A DNA stretch of 64,000 nucleotides from Curtobacterium sp. MCSS17_015 (GTDB lineage Bacteria; Actinomycetota; Actinomycetes; Actinomycetales; Microbacteriaceae). The notes below the pieces were generated by a model. That model did no database searches. It was given only the letters and a program-made list of their open reading frames with translations, and was not told where the DNA came from. Both the position numbers and the translations under genes were made by a program. The stretch covers positions 434,001 to 498,000 of the forward strand of contig NZ_CP126256.1 of NCBI RefSeq assembly GCF_003234265.2, written 5' to 3'. Positions within the stretch are counted from its first letter, which is position 1. Each line of letters begins with the position of its first letter. Positions 31,225-40,138 of this stretch are shown in pieces.

Positions 31225-33846
31225 CTACTGGGTGGCGGGACCGAAGCCGAGCAGCTCGGTGCTGCTGGTGGTGCCGTCGGCGTCCGTGGCGATGATGTCG
31301 AGGTTGTAGATCGCCGTGGGCCCGAAGGTGCGCTTGACGGACCAGTTGCCGTCGTCGTTGGCCGTTGCGGTGGTCAAGGTCGCGCAGCTGTACTGGGACT
31401 TGATGGCGATCGCCGCTCCGGGGGTTGCCGTGCCGCTGAAGGTGACCGGCTTGCCTGCGGTGTAGCCCTCGCCCTGCGTGGGCGAGGTCAGGGTGACGTC
31501 CTGGTGGGCGACCGGCTTGAGGATGATCGGTGAGATCGAGTCGGTCGTGCCGTCCAGGGCAGTCTGGGTGAGCGTGATGACGTAGGTCGCGCTCGGGCCG
31601 AAGCCGCGGGTCGCTGCCCAGGTTCCGTCGGTCTGGTTCGCGCGGGTGGTGAAGAGCGTCGAGCCCCAGCTGGACTTCGCCGTGATTGTCGCGCCCGGGG
31701 TGGCCGTTCCCTGGAACAGCACGTTCTTGCCGGGGGTGTAGGTGCTGGTCGACTCCGGGGTGCTGAGCGTCAGCTTCTTGAACGCGTTCTCCGGGGACAG
31801 GGTGAACTCGGCCGAGGTGCTGGTGCTGTTGTCCAGGCGCGTCTGCACTGCGGTCAGCTTGTAGACAGCAGACGGGCCGTAGGTGCGGTTGAAGGACCAG
31901 TCACCATCGACGTTCGCAGTGGGCGTGGCGAGAGTGGCGCCCCACTGGTTCTTGATCGCGATCTTCGCGTACGGGGTTGCGGTGCCGCTGACCGTGGTGC
32001 TCTGGCCGGGCTTGTAGGTTCCGCTCGTCGGGCTGTTGATGGTCACGGGGCGCGCTTCCTGCGCGCCGGTGGTGGTGACCTGCGTGCTGGCCTCCGTGTG
32101 CAGCGCCCCCTTGGACTGCTGCTTCGCGGTGATCGTGACCGGGGCGGTCGCGGGCGCGATCTCGATCTCCGCGGTCCAGCTGGTGCCGTCCACGGTCGCT
32201 TCGACGGTCTGGTCGCCGGAGACGACGCTCACGCGGGCACCGCTCTGCGTGGTGCCCGTCACGGTGGTGCGGCCGGGGGTGACCGCGCCGGTCGGACCAC
32301 TGATCGCGACGCCGTCACCGAAGTCCGCTTCCGTCGTGATGGTCTGGGTGCCCTCCATGCCGGTCTGCTCGATCGTCAGGGTGTGCTTCCCGGCGCCGAT
32401 CGGGTCGACGGCGAGCGACCACTCGCCCTGCTCGTCGACGGTCGTGCTGCCGAGCGTCTTGGACCCGGTCTTCACCGTGATCGTCGCGTTCGCCGCACCG
32501 GTCCCGGACACGGTGGCCTTCTTCGACACGTCCGCATCGAACGACGCTGTCGCCGTCGGGGTGACGACGGAGGAGGTACCGGGGTTGACGGTGACCTCGG
32601 CTGTCGTGGTGTTGTACCCCTTGGAGATCCCAGCGACCACGAGCTTGTACTCCCGGTCCTCGAGGTTCTGGATGACCGCGCGGTACGTGTCGCTCGTGCC
32701 GGCGATGAGCTCAGCCAGGGGTTCGGTCGGCTTGCCCGCCTCGTAGACCTTGATCTTCGAGTTGCGCTGTGCCGTCCCACGCACGACCAGGTCCGCGCCC
32801 GGGTCGAGGACGAAGTCGGGTGCCGGGGACGTGATCGTCACACCGGCGCCGTAATCGAGGATGACCTCGATGGGGGTCTGCTGTTCTCCGCGGATCATCT
32901 GGGAGACCTGCAGGTCGTACGTGCCAGGGGTGTTCGAGGGGTTGATCGGCAGGATGAACGCGCCCTCGTCGTTGGACATGGTCGTCGCGACCTGCTTGTC
33001 GGCCCGACGGGCGGAGATCACGGTGTTCGGCGTCGCGGTACCGGTGATCTTCGCCACCTCGGTGACCTCCGCGTCGAAGTGACCCTCCGCCACGAGCGGG
33101 GCGACGTGCAGGTCGACGGTGACGTCACTCTCCGCGATGAGGTCGCCCCCGTTGAAGGCCTCGAGGTGCGCAGTGGTCTTCCCGAGCGCGAGGTCCTTCA
33201 GCTGCTTCGTCCAGGATCCGTCCGTGACTCTCGCGTTGAGCGTCTGGGACCGGTTGTTCTTGTCCGTGTACGTGACCTCGACATCCGTTGCGTCCTTCGG
33301 AGCCCGGCCGTCCTTGAGCGTCGCCGTCCCCGCCTCGATGTCCACATCTGCGATCTCGGCGTGCAGCGCCGAGCTCGCGAAGTAGTAGCGGTCCTCACCT
33401 GACCCGAAATGAGCCTGAGGTCCGCCGTACTCGCTGAAGCCGTCGAGATGCAGGCCGGGGGCGGACTTGACCTCCAACTCGCCGTGAGCGTCGAGGCGCA
33501 CCAGAGAGCTGTCGCTGGAGCACGAGTTGTTGCCGATGAGCAGTGACGTGTTCCCCCAGAGCCCGTAGCAGGTCGTCGAATCATAGCGGATCCGCCCCCA
33601 GTCACCGACCGGGAAGGCGAGGCTTCGTGATGCCTCCACCGCTGCGTCGTAGCTGTCGTACTGGATGAAATCGGTGTGACCGGGAGACTTTGTCATGCCC
33701 CAGAACTCACCGTTCGTCCCGGCGACGACCGCCGGCTTCGTCTCGCTGTCCTGCGGTGTCGCTGCCAGAGCGGTACCGGGGAGTACTCCGGAGATGGTGG
33801 CTGCGGCGACGCCGGTCGCGGCCGCAGCTCGAAGGAATGACTTCAT
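31225..33846 (-). CDS. Large secreted Ig-like repeat protein
   Basis: 873 residues. A Sec signal peptide (MKSFLRAAAATG to ALAA, about 29 residues) is followed by a unique domain of about 150 residues with three Cys (STTCYGLWGN, NNSCSSDSS). A row of bacterial Ig-like domains follows; the last three are near-copies of about 91 residues at about 599-691, 692-783 and 784-873, each with GTATPxAxI and a (T/F)xGPSAxY motif. No LPXTG, membrane anchor or enzyme motif is seen. It is probably an adhesin or matrix protein. A paralogue sits at 38395, and an exact CATGTGATAT box lies upstream. Confidence 0.82.
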   Translation of the reverse strand: MKSFLRAAAATGVAAATISGVLPGTALAATPQDSETKPAVVAGTNGEFWGMTKSPGHTDFIQYDSYDAAVEASRSLAFPVGDWGRIRYDSTTCYGLWGNTSLLIGNNSCSSDSSLVRLDAHGELEVKSAPGLHLDGFSEYGGPQAHFGSGEDRYYFASSALHAEIADVDIEAGTATLKDGRAPKDATDVEVTYTDKNNRSQTLNARVTDGSWTKQLKDLALGKTTAHLEAFNGGDLIAESDVTVDLHVAPLVAEGHFDAEVTEVAKITGTATPNTVISARRADKQVATTMSNDEGAFILPINPSNTPGTYDLQVSQMIRGEQQTPIEVILDYGAGVTITSPAPDFVLDPGADLVVRGTAQRNSKIKVYEAGKPTEPLAELIAGTSDTYRAVIQNLEDREYKLVVAGISKGYNTTTAEVTVNPGTSSVVTPTATASFDADVSKKATVSGTGAANATITVKTGSKTLGSTTVDEQGEWSLAVDPIGAGKHTLTIEQTGMEGTQTITTEADFGDGVAISGPTGAVTPGRTTVTGTTQSGARVSVVSGDQTVEATVDGTSWTAEIEIAPATAPVTITAKQQSKGALHTEASTQVTTTGAQEARPVTINSPTSGTYKPGQSTTVSGTATPYAKIAIKNQWGATLATPTANVDGDWSFNRTYGPSAVYKLTAVQTRLDNSTSTSAEFTLSPENAFKKLTLSTPESTSTYTPGKNVLFQGTATPGATITAKSSWGSTLFTTRANQTDGTWAATRGFGPSATYVITLTQTALDGTTDSISPIILKPVAHQDVTLTSPTQGEGYTAGKPVTFSGTATPGAAIAIKSQYSCATLTTATANDDGNWSVKRTFGPTAIYNLDIIATDADGTTSSTELLGFGPATQ

Positions 33847-33907
33847 GTGAAGAGGTGGCTTTCGGGGTAGGGCCGCACCGCAGCGCGGCGAATTGATGGA
33901 GTAGGAA

Positions 33908-33917
33908 ATATCACATG
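33908..33917 (-). promoter_or_regulatory. CATGTGATAT box before the secreted repeat-protein gene
   Basis: On the minus strand the sequence is exactly CATGTGATAT, identical to the box at 46414 and one base from that at 38325. It is about 60 bp upstream of the start codon. A clear -10 at the same spacing is not obvious here; TCAATT is the nearest candidate. Confidence 0.5.
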
Positions 33918-33994
33918 TAGTCCCTGTGGGCATGCCGCATGCAATGTGTACCAGCGACCTTGCGTCCACCTGACGCAACTTCTCCTGCCTGGAC

Positions 33995-34041
33995 TTGACG
34001 TGCCACCTGTCCCGGGTAAACTTGAGCCCATAGGACGCAAG
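33995..34041 (+). promoter_or_regulatory. dnaK promoter with HspR (HAIR) operator
   Basis: TTGACG (33995-34000) and TAAACT (34017-34022) are 16 bp apart, a strong housekeeping promoter. The HAIR element CTTGAGC-N7-ACGCAAG (34021-34041) matches the HspR consensus CTTGAGT-N7-ACTCAAG with two changes and starts at the fifth base of the -10, so HspR binding would block transcription. Confidence 0.85.
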
Positions 34042-34103
34042 TCCGCGGACTTCAGCACCACATGCCGGGCCTCCCGGCACTCGACGAAAGGGAGCACCAA
34101 CAC

Positions 34104-35978
34104 ATGGGACGTGCAGTAGGCATCGACCTCGGAACCACCAACTCCGTCGTCTCTGTTCTCGAGGGCGGCGAGCCCACCGTCATCGCCAACGCCGAGGGGC
34201 TCCGCACGACGCCCTCGATCGTGGCGTTCACGAAGGACGGCGAGGTCCTGGTCGGCGAGACCGCCAAGCGCCAGGCCGTCACGAACGTCGACCGCACCAT
34301 CGCGAGCGTCAAGCGCCACATCGGTACCGACTGGAAGGTCGACATCGACGGCAAGAGCTACACGCCGCAGGAGATCTCGGCCCGTACCCTCGGCAAGCTC
34401 AAGCGCGACGCCGAGCAGTACCTCGGCGAGGACGTCACCGACGCGGTCATCACCGTCCCGGCGTACTTCAACGACGCCGAGCGCCAGGCCACCAAGGACG
34501 CCGGTGAGATCGCCGGCCTCAACGTCCTCCGGATCATCAACGAGCCGACCGCCGCGGCACTCGCGTACGGCCTCGACAAGGGCAAGGAAGACGAGCTCAT
34601 CCTGGTCTTCGACCTCGGTGGCGGCACGTTCGACGTCTCCCTGCTCGAGGTGGGCAAGGACGAGGACTTCTCAACGATCCAGGTCCGCGCGACCTCCGGC
34701 GACAACCGCCTCGGCGGCGACGACTGGGACCAGCGCATCGTCGACCACCTCGTCAAGAAGTTCAAGGACGAGCACGGTGTCGACCTGTCGACCGACAAGA
34801 TCGCGAAGCAGCGCCTCAAGGAAGCTGCGGAGCAGGCGAAGAAGGAGCTGTCGAGCCAGCTCAGCGCGAGCATCCAGCTCCCGTACCTGACCTTGACGGC
34901 CGAGGGCCCGCTCAACCTCGACGAGACCATCTCGCGCGCCCAGTTCGAGCAGATGACCTCCGACCTGCTCGACCGCACGAAGAAGCCGTTCAACGACGTC
35001 ATCAAGGAGGCGGGTGTCAGCGTCAACGACATCGCGCACGTCGTCCTCGTCGGTGGATCGACCCGCATGCCCGCCGTGGCCGAGGTCGTCAAGTCGCTGA
35101 CCGGTGGCAAGTCGCCGAACCAGGGTGTCAACCCGGACGAGGTCGTCGCCGTCGGCGCCGCGCTGCAGGCCGGTGTCCTCAAGGGCGAGCGCAAGGACGT
35201 CCTCCTCATCGACGTCACGCCGCTCTCGCTCGGCATCGAGACCAAGGGCGGCCTGATGACGAAGCTCATCGACCGCAACACCGCGATCCCGACCAAGCGC
35301 AGCGAGACCTTCACGACCGCAGATTCGAACCAGCCCTCGGTCGCGATCCAGGTCTTCCAGGGCGAGCGCGAGTTCACCCGTGACAACAAGCCGCTCGGCA
35401 CCTTCGAGCTCACCGGCATCGCGCCGGCACCCGCGGGCATCCCGCAGATCGAGGTCACGTTCGACATCGACGCCAACGGCATCGTGCACGTGTCCGCGAA
35501 GGACAAGGGCACCGGCAAGGAGCAGTCGATGGTCATCTCCGGCGGCTCGTCGCTGCCGAAGGAGGACATCGAGCGCATGGTCCGCGAGGCCGAGGAGCAC
35601 GCGGCCGAGGACAAGGCCCGCCGCGAGGCGAGCGAGCGTCGCAACCAGGCCGAGCAGCTCGTCTACTCGATCGAGAAGCTCATCAAGGAGAACGACGACA
35701 AGCTCCCCGCGGACGTCAAGTCCGAGGTCCAGGGTGACGTCGACGGCCTCAAGTCCGCACTCGCGGGCGACGACGACGAGGCCGTGAAGACCGCGTTCGA
35801 CAAGCTCAACGAGTCGCAGGGCAAGCTCGGACAGGCGATCTACGCGCAGAGCCAGTCGGCGGACGCCGCCGGTGCTGCGGGAGCGGACGCCGGTGCCGAG
35901 GGCCAGACCACCGGTGACGACGAGGACATCGTCGACGCCGAGGTCGTGGACGACGACAACGACAACGACAAGAAGTAG
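34104..35978 (+). CDS. dnaK: Chaperone DnaK (Hsp70)
   Basis: 624 residues, full length. The ATPase domain opens [20 protein letters not shown] and contains [17 protein letters not shown], the [13 protein letters not shown] phosphate loop and [10 protein letters not shown]; the substrate domain starts near [17 protein letters not shown], and the lid ends in an acidic tail ([17 protein letters not shown]). It refolds or holds unfolded proteins with GrpE and DnaJ, encoded next. The ATG has AAAGGGAG upstream. An upstream in-frame ATG at 34062 lies within the leader and is not used. It is controlled by the HAIR box and HspR. Confidence 0.98.
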   Translation: MGRAVGIDLGTTNSVVSVLEGGEPTVIANAEGLRTTPSIVAFTKDGEVLVGETAKRQAVTNVDRTIASVKRHIGTDWKVDIDGKSYTPQEISARTLGKLKRDAEQYLGEDVTDAVITVPAYFNDAERQATKDAGEIAGLNVLRIINEPTAAALAYGLDKGKEDELILVFDLGGGTFDVSLLEVGKDEDFSTIQVRATSGDNRLGGDDWDQRIVDHLVKKFKDEHGVDLSTDKIAKQRLKEAAEQAKKELSSQLSASIQLPYLTLTAEGPLNLDETISRAQFEQMTSDLLDRTKKPFNDVIKEAGVSVNDIAHVVLVGGSTRMPAVAEVVKSLTGGKSPNQGVNPDEVVAVGAALQAGVLKGERKDVLLIDVTPLSLGIETKGGLMTKLIDRNTAIPTKRSETFTTADSNQPSVAIQVFQGEREFTRDNKPLGTFELTGIAPAPAGIPQIEVTFDIDANGIVHVSAKDKGTGKEQSMVISGGSSLPKEDIERMVREAEEHAAEDKARREASERRNQAEQLVYSIEKLIKENDDKLPADVKSEVQGDVDGLKSALAGDDDEAVKTAFDKLNESQGKLGQAIYAQSQSADAAGAAGADAGAEGQTTGDDEDIVDAEVVDDDNDNDKK

Positions 35979-35983
35979 GACAC

Positions 35984-36769
35984 ATGACCACCAGCAACGA
36001 GAACCCGCAGGACCCGCAGCACGACGGCGCCGACCTGCCCGGAGGCTCGGCTGACGGTGGGCAGACCGGTTCCGGCCCGGCGGACGCTTCCGCCGGGCCC
36101 GCCGGGTCCGCCGGCTCCGCCCCCCAGGGCGGACAGGCAGCGGGCGGACAGACACCGGGCAACCCGGTCGAGGGCTCCGAGGACGGCGCGACGGCTGACG
36201 TCGACGGCGCCGAGGACCTCATCGAGGCCGAGGGTCCGGACGTCGAGGTGTCGACGGACACCGCGCCGGCGAACGACCTGACCCCCGAGGACGAGGCGCT
36301 CCTGGCTGACGCAGCGACCGGCATCGCCGAGGACCGGCTCTCGCCGTCCGACCGCGACCTCGTCGGCGAGATGCGGACGGACATGCTCCGCGCCCAGGCC
36401 GAGCTCGTGAACTTCCGGAAGCGCGTCGAGCGTGACCGGGACGCCAACCGCGAGGCCGTCATCGCCGAGGTGGTGCGTGCACTGCTCCCCGCCCTCGACG
36501 ACCTGAACCGGGCCGAGTCGCACGGCGACCTCGCCGAGGGGCCGATGCAGGTCATCGCCCAGAAGCTCCGCAGCGGGTTCGACAAGTTCAAGCTCGTGCA
36601 GATCGGCGAGAAGGGCGAGACCTTCGACCCGAACGTGCACGAGGCGATCGTCCAGCTGCCCACGCCGGGTGCGACCGGCCAGACCGTGGCGGACGTCGTC
36701 GAGCCGGGCTACAAGCTCGGTGACCGCGTGCTCCGTGCGGCCAAGGTCGCCGTGGCGGTGCCGGCCTGA
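35984..36769 (+). CDS. grpE: Nucleotide exchange factor GrpE
   Basis: 261 residues, with a long acidic, Gly/Ala/Pro-rich disordered N-terminus (about 110 residues), longer than in most bacteria. The conserved part is a coiled coil (MLRAQAELVNFRKRVERDRD) and the beta-wing domain FDPNVHEAIVQLPTPGATGQ with VVEPGYKLGDRVLRAAKVAV. It releases ADP from DnaK. It begins 5 bp after dnaK, so it is in the same operon. Confidence 0.96.
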   Translation: MTTSNENPQDPQHDGADLPGGSADGGQTGSGPADASAGPAGSAGSAPQGGQAAGGQTPGNPVEGSEDGATADVDGAEDLIEAEGPDVEVSTDTAPANDLTPEDEALLADAATGIAEDRLSPSDRDLVGEMRTDMLRAQAELVNFRKRVERDRDANREAVIAEVVRALLPALDDLNRAESHGDLAEGPMQVIAQKLRSGFDKFKLVQIGEKGETFDPNVHEAIVQLPTPGATGQTVADVVEPGYKLGDRVLRAAKVAVAVPA

Positions 36770-36799
36770 GGGTCGGCGACGGTGGAAGGGAGGTGAGCC

Positions 36800-37801
36800 G
36801 TGGCCAGTCAGGACTGGTTCGACAAGGACTTCTACGCAGTGCTCGGGGTGTCGAAGGACGCCTCCGAGGCTGATCTGAAGAAGACGTACCGCAAGCTCGC
36901 GCGGCAGTACCACCCGGACTCCAACCCGGGTGACGCTGCTGCAGAGTCGAAGTTCAAGGAGATCAGCGAGGCGTACTCGGTGCTCTCCGACAAGGAGCAG
37001 CGCAAGGAGTACGACCAGGTCCGCGCGATGGGCTCCGGCGCTCGGTTCACCTCGGGTGGGCCGGGCGGCCAGGGCGGCTTCGAGGACGTCTTCGGCGGCA
37101 TGTTCGGTGGAGGCGGCGGCGGACAGCGCGTGCGCTTCGGCCAGGGCGGCGCCGGTGGTGCCGGCGGGTTCGAGGACATCCTCGGCGGCATGTTCGGCGG
37201 GGGCGGCTTCGGCCAGAACTCCGGCGGCTTCCGGGGCTTCGGCGGACCGACGAAGGGGCGCGACGTCACCGCGACGACGACGCTCGACTTCGCCACCGCG
37301 ATCGCCGGCGACACGGTCAAGCTGGCGCAGGGCAACGGCCGGCCGGTGAACGTCCGCATCCCCGCGGGCGTCGCCGACGGGCAGAAGATCCGGCTGCGAG
37401 GTCGGGGTGAACAGAGCCCCGACGGCGGCGAGGCCGGCGACCTGGTGGTCACCGTCTCCGTCCGCAAGCACCCGGTGTTCGAGCGCGACGGGCAGAACCT
37501 CCGCGTGGACGTCCCCGTGACGTTCGTCGAGGCTGCGCTCGGTGCCACGATCCAGGTGCCCACGCTCGGTGGTGAACCCGTCAAACTGCGGGTCGCGCCG
37601 GGCACGCCCTCGGGCCGGGTCCTCCGCGTCAAGGGCCGGGGCGTCCCGGGCAAGAACGGCACCGGTGACCTGCTCGCCACCGTCCAGGTCGCCGTCCCCT
37701 CCCACTTGTCCGACAAGGCACGCGCAGCGCTCGACGCCCTCGCGGACGCCCTGCCGGACGAGGACCCCCGCGAGGACCTCCTCGCCAGGGCGCGCGAGTA
37801 G
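36800..37801 (+). CDS. dnaJ: DnaJ-type co-chaperone without zinc fingers
   Basis: 333 residues. J domain at about 8-73 with the HPD motif in RQYHPDSNPGD, then a Gly/Phe-rich linker with two FEDxxGGMFGGGG repeats, then the two C-terminal beta domains (GRDVTATTTLDFATAIAGDT; GAGTIQVPT-like strand). The CxxCxGxG zinc repeats of type I DnaJ are absent, so it is a type II/CbpA-like J protein, although it sits in the dnaK operon. The GTG start has GGAAGGGAGG upstream. It stimulates DnaK ATPase. Confidence 0.93.
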   Translation: MASQDWFDKDFYAVLGVSKDASEADLKKTYRKLARQYHPDSNPGDAAAESKFKEISEAYSVLSDKEQRKEYDQVRAMGSGARFTSGGPGGQGGFEDVFGGMFGGGGGGQRVRFGQGGAGGAGGFEDILGGMFGGGGFGQNSGGFRGFGGPTKGRDVTATTTLDFATAIAGDTVKLAQGNGRPVNVRIPAGVADGQKIRLRGRGEQSPDGGEAGDLVVTVSVRKHPVFERDGQNLRVDVPVTFVEAALGATIQVPTLGGEPVKLRVAPGTPSGRVLRVKGRGVPGKNGTGDLLATVQVAVPSHLSDKARAALDALADALPDEDPREDLLARARE

Positions 37802-37820
37802 CGCGCACCACACCCAGCTG

Positions 37821-37863
37821 GGAGGCCCGGTGTGGCTCCGTCAGGGAACCGCACCGGGCCTCC
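37821..37863 (+). terminator. Hairpin between dnaJ and hspR
   Basis: Arms GGAGGCCCGGTG (37821-37832) and CACCGGGCCTCC (37852-37863) pair perfectly; the loop can pair further (GGCTCC with GGAACC). No U-tract. It may attenuate rather than stop transcription into hspR. Confidence 0.65.
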
Positions 37864-37888
37864 AGTCGATCCGGCAAGGAGCGCTCTG

Positions 37889-38308
37889 ATGGCCGACATG
37901 GACGAGAACTCGCCCGTCTTCGCGATCGCGGTCGCAGCCGAGCTCGCCGAGATGCACCCGCAGACCCTGCGGCAGTACGACCGGCTCGGCCTCGTCGTGC
38001 CCGGGCGTACCCGTGGTGGTTCGCGTCGGTACTCGATGCGCGACATCACGCAGCTCCGGGAGATCGCGCGGCTCGGGTCCGAGGGCGTGTCCCTCGAGGG
38101 GATCCGCCGGGTGCTGGACCTCGAGAACGAGAACGCCCTGCTGCGGACCCGCGTCCGCGAGCTCGAGACCGCGCTCGCCGACCAGCTCATCAACCGGCCG
38201 GGCGCACGCGTCTTCGCAGCGACGACCACCGGAGCGGCGGTCTCACTCCGAGCCGGCATGCGACCGCAGCGCAACAACGCCGTGGTGCTCTACCGCCCGC
38301 CGCGCTGA
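37889..38308 (+). CDS. hspR: Heat-shock repressor HspR (MerR family)
   Basis: 139 residues. A MerR-type winged helix (AIAVAAELAEMHPQTLRQYD, RLGLVVPGRTRGGSRRYSMR) is followed by a coiled coil (EGIRRVLDLENENALLRTRV). Actinobacterial HspR binds HAIR boxes together with DnaK and represses the dnaK operon and clpB; matching boxes are at 34021-34041 and 50063-50083. The ATG has CAAGGAG upstream. It lies 88 bp from dnaJ beyond a hairpin, which may lower its expression relative to the chaperones. Confidence 0.95.
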   Translation: MADMDENSPVFAIAVAAELAEMHPQTLRQYDRLGLVVPGRTRGGSRRYSMRDITQLREIARLGSEGVSLEGIRRVLDLENENALLRTRVRELETALADQLINRPGARVFAATTTGAAVSLRAGMRPQRNNAVVLYRPPR

Positions 38309-38324
38309 CTCCCTTCTCCGGTGA

Positions 38325-38350
38325 CATGTGACATACCTCTTCGGTAGCTT
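38325..38350 (+). promoter_or_regulatory. Promoter with CATGTGACAT box for the second secreted repeat protein
   Basis: CATGTGACAT (38325-38334), which overlaps a direct repeat of GTGACAT, is followed by TAGCTT (38345-38350) as -10. The 12-nt gap between TGTGAC and the -10 is the same as at 46414-46439. The leader ends in GAGGAGGAACC before the ATG. Confidence 0.6.
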
Positions 38351-38394
38351 CGAGGTGGCTCGTTCGAGTCACCCATCGACACCGAGGAGGAACC

Positions 38395-39891
38395 ATGCGA
38401 TCCCGACCATCCGTCATCGCGGCCGTGACGGCAGCGCTCATCGCCATCAGCACACTCGTCAGTCCGGTCACCGGTGCCACCGCTGCGGAACTCCCGCAGC
38501 ACGAGTCCGCCGAGCAGCGCGGTGCGCCTGAGGGGTCGTCGACCAGGACGATCCCGCATGTGCCGATCGGCGTCCGCGTCGAGACGAGCACCGAGGGCTT
38601 CACGGTGTACGCGACACCGCAGTGCACCCTCGCGACCTACTGCAAGTCGTGGGTCCGCGTCCTCAGCGCCCAGGTCGACAAATGGCAGGTGAACACCCGG
38701 AACGGGTACTTCGTCCGTTGGCCGTCGAACTGGGCCGAGGGGACGTCACGCTCCGACGGCGTCGTGCTGAGCGAGGCCTGTGACCTCATCAACTGCTACT
38801 ACAACCTCGGTCGGAGCGCCTCCGTGGGCACCATCACGCGCCCGTACGCCCCGCGAGCGCTGAACGTGTCGGTGGCGAGCAAGGACGACGTCGCCCGCAC
38901 CGCTCGCGTCCAAGGGTCCGCGACTCCCAGTGCATCGATCCGCCTGAACGGTGACGAGGTCGCGAAGGCGGACTCGTCCGGCACCTGGTCGCACACCCTG
39001 ACCGGCCTCAGCGTCGGGACGAACACACGCACGTACCAGCAGTACGTCGACGGCACCTACCGCGACCAGAAGCCCGTGTCGGTCACCATCACCGACCAGG
39101 CGCTCACGGCGACCGCGTCGCACGTCGACCCGGTCGCGCGGACGGCGACGGTCTCCGGGAAAGCACCGAACCGCGCGACGAGCATCGACGTCGTCTGGAC
39201 CCGGAACGGCGTGGAGGAGAAGCGGATCGTCCGGCCGTCGAACGGCTCGTGGACGCTCGACGTCGACGGGTTGGTGTTCGGGCAGAACGCCGTGCGGGTC
39301 GAGGCGTTCGCCGGCGCGCAGTCGATCGGCACAGCCTCGGTCGTGGTCGACGTCCCCGCGCCGGCGTTCAGCGCAACGGCATCCTTCCCCGACGACGTGA
39401 CGAAGCCGGTGACCGTGGGCGGGAACGGTGCTCCCGGGGCCACGGTCGTCGTGCGCGACGGCGACGATGAGCTCGCGCACGCGACGGTCGACCCGGCGGG
39501 GGCGTGGTCGGTGACGCTGGCCGCACCCGACCGCGGTGGCGTGCGGCGGGTCGAGGTCGAACAGTCGGGCGCCGGCGTCCCGGCCGCACGGGCGTCGGTC
39601 GACATCGACTACGGTCCCGGGGTCCGGATCACGTCGCCCGGCAACGGGTTCGTCATCCCGCCGGTGTACCCCGAGGTCCGCATCGTCGGCACCGCGGCCC
39701 CGCATGCCGTCGTCCGGCTCAGCGAGCAGGGCGTGGCGGGGAGCGACCTCGGCACCGTGACCGCGAACGACGCCGGTCGTTGGGCGATCACGACACCGGC
39801 GCTCGAGGTGCGGAACCAGGCGCTCCTCGCGACGGCGAAGTCCCGCGGTGCCAACACGACGACGGACACCGTGTCCTTGCGCGGCCAGTGA
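38395..39891 (+). CDS. Secreted Ig-like repeat protein, paralogue of the one at 31225
   Basis: 498 residues. Signal peptide to about residue 31 (cleavage near GATAAEL). A unique domain of about 100 residues with four Cys follows (ATPQCTLATYCKSWVRVL, SEACDLINCYYN), then bacterial Ig-like domains. The last two (GPGVRITSPGNGFVIPPVYP) align with the middle domains of the larger protein (GAGVTITSPAPDFVLDPGAD). There is no anchor motif or catalytic site. GAGGAGGAACC precedes the ATG. Together with the larger paralogue it flanks the dnaK operon. Confidence 0.8.
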   Translation: MRSRPSVIAAVTAALIAISTLVSPVTGATAAELPQHESAEQRGAPEGSSTRTIPHVPIGVRVETSTEGFTVYATPQCTLATYCKSWVRVLSAQVDKWQVNTRNGYFVRWPSNWAEGTSRSDGVVLSEACDLINCYYNLGRSASVGTITRPYAPRALNVSVASKDDVARTARVQGSATPSASIRLNGDEVAKADSSGTWSHTLTGLSVGTNTRTYQQYVDGTYRDQKPVSVTITDQALTATASHVDPVARTATVSGKAPNRATSIDVVWTRNGVEEKRIVRPSNGSWTLDVDGLVFGQNAVRVEAFAGAQSIGTASVVVDVPAPAFSATASFPDDVTKPVTVGGNGAPGATVVVRDGDDELAHATVDPAGAWSVTLAAPDRGGVRRVEVEQSGAGVPAARASVDIDYGPGVRITSPGNGFVIPPVYPEVRIVGTAAPHAVVRLSEQGVAGSDLGTVTANDAGRWAITTPALEVRNQALLATAKSRGANTTTDTVSLRGQ

Positions 39892-39896
39892 TGCCC

Positions 39897-39935
39897 GGGC
39901 CCGGGCCTGCATGCTCGGCGTGCAGGCCCGGGCCC
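39897..39935. terminator. 15-bp hairpin terminator
   Basis: Arms GGGCCCGGGCCTGCA (39897-39911) and TGCAGGCCCGGGCCC (39921-39935) pair perfectly, 5 bp past the preceding stop. Confidence 0.8.
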
Positions 39936-39955
39936 GCTCTCGTCCTCGCGTGCGT

Positions 39956-39978
39956 GATCGCCTCCGATGCCGGCGATC
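39956..39978 (-). terminator. Short hairpin after the small Cys ORF
   Basis: GATCGCC (39956-39962) and GGCGATC (39972-39978) pair perfectly just past the minus-strand stop at 39985. Confidence 0.4.
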
Positions 39979-39984
39979 GTCCCG

Positions 39985-40137
39985 TCACGGTAGCGGGTCG
40001 TCGAAGAGCGCGTCGAAGTCTGCGCCCGCGGACGCACAGTGCCGGTTCGCCTCCTGGGGGGTTCCCGGGTCGAGCGGTGCACCGGGCCGGGCGGACCGCA
40101 CGTGTGCAATGACGGCGCGGATGCACGACGAGCACAT
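39985..40137 (-). CDS. Small Cys-containing protein downstream of a GntR regulator
   Basis: A 50-residue ORF starting MCSSCIRAVIAHVRSARP, with a CxxC pair at residues 2-5, a further Cys at 34 (EANRHCASAG), and an acidic end FDALFDDPLP. The ATG lies one base after the GntR stop (TGACATG), so it would be translated by reinitiation. A CxxC plus HC could bind metal, but no known family is recognised. Support is the tight coupling and a following hairpin; it may be spurious. Confidence 0.4.
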   Translation of the reverse strand: MCSSCIRAVIAHVRSARPGAPLDPGTPQEANRHCASAGADFDALFDDPLP

Positions 40138-40138
40138 G

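Noticed and set aside
34062..34103. Longer dnaK start at 34062
   Set aside because: The family begins at [11 protein letters not shown], and the ribosome site AAAGGGAG directly precedes the ATG at 34104.
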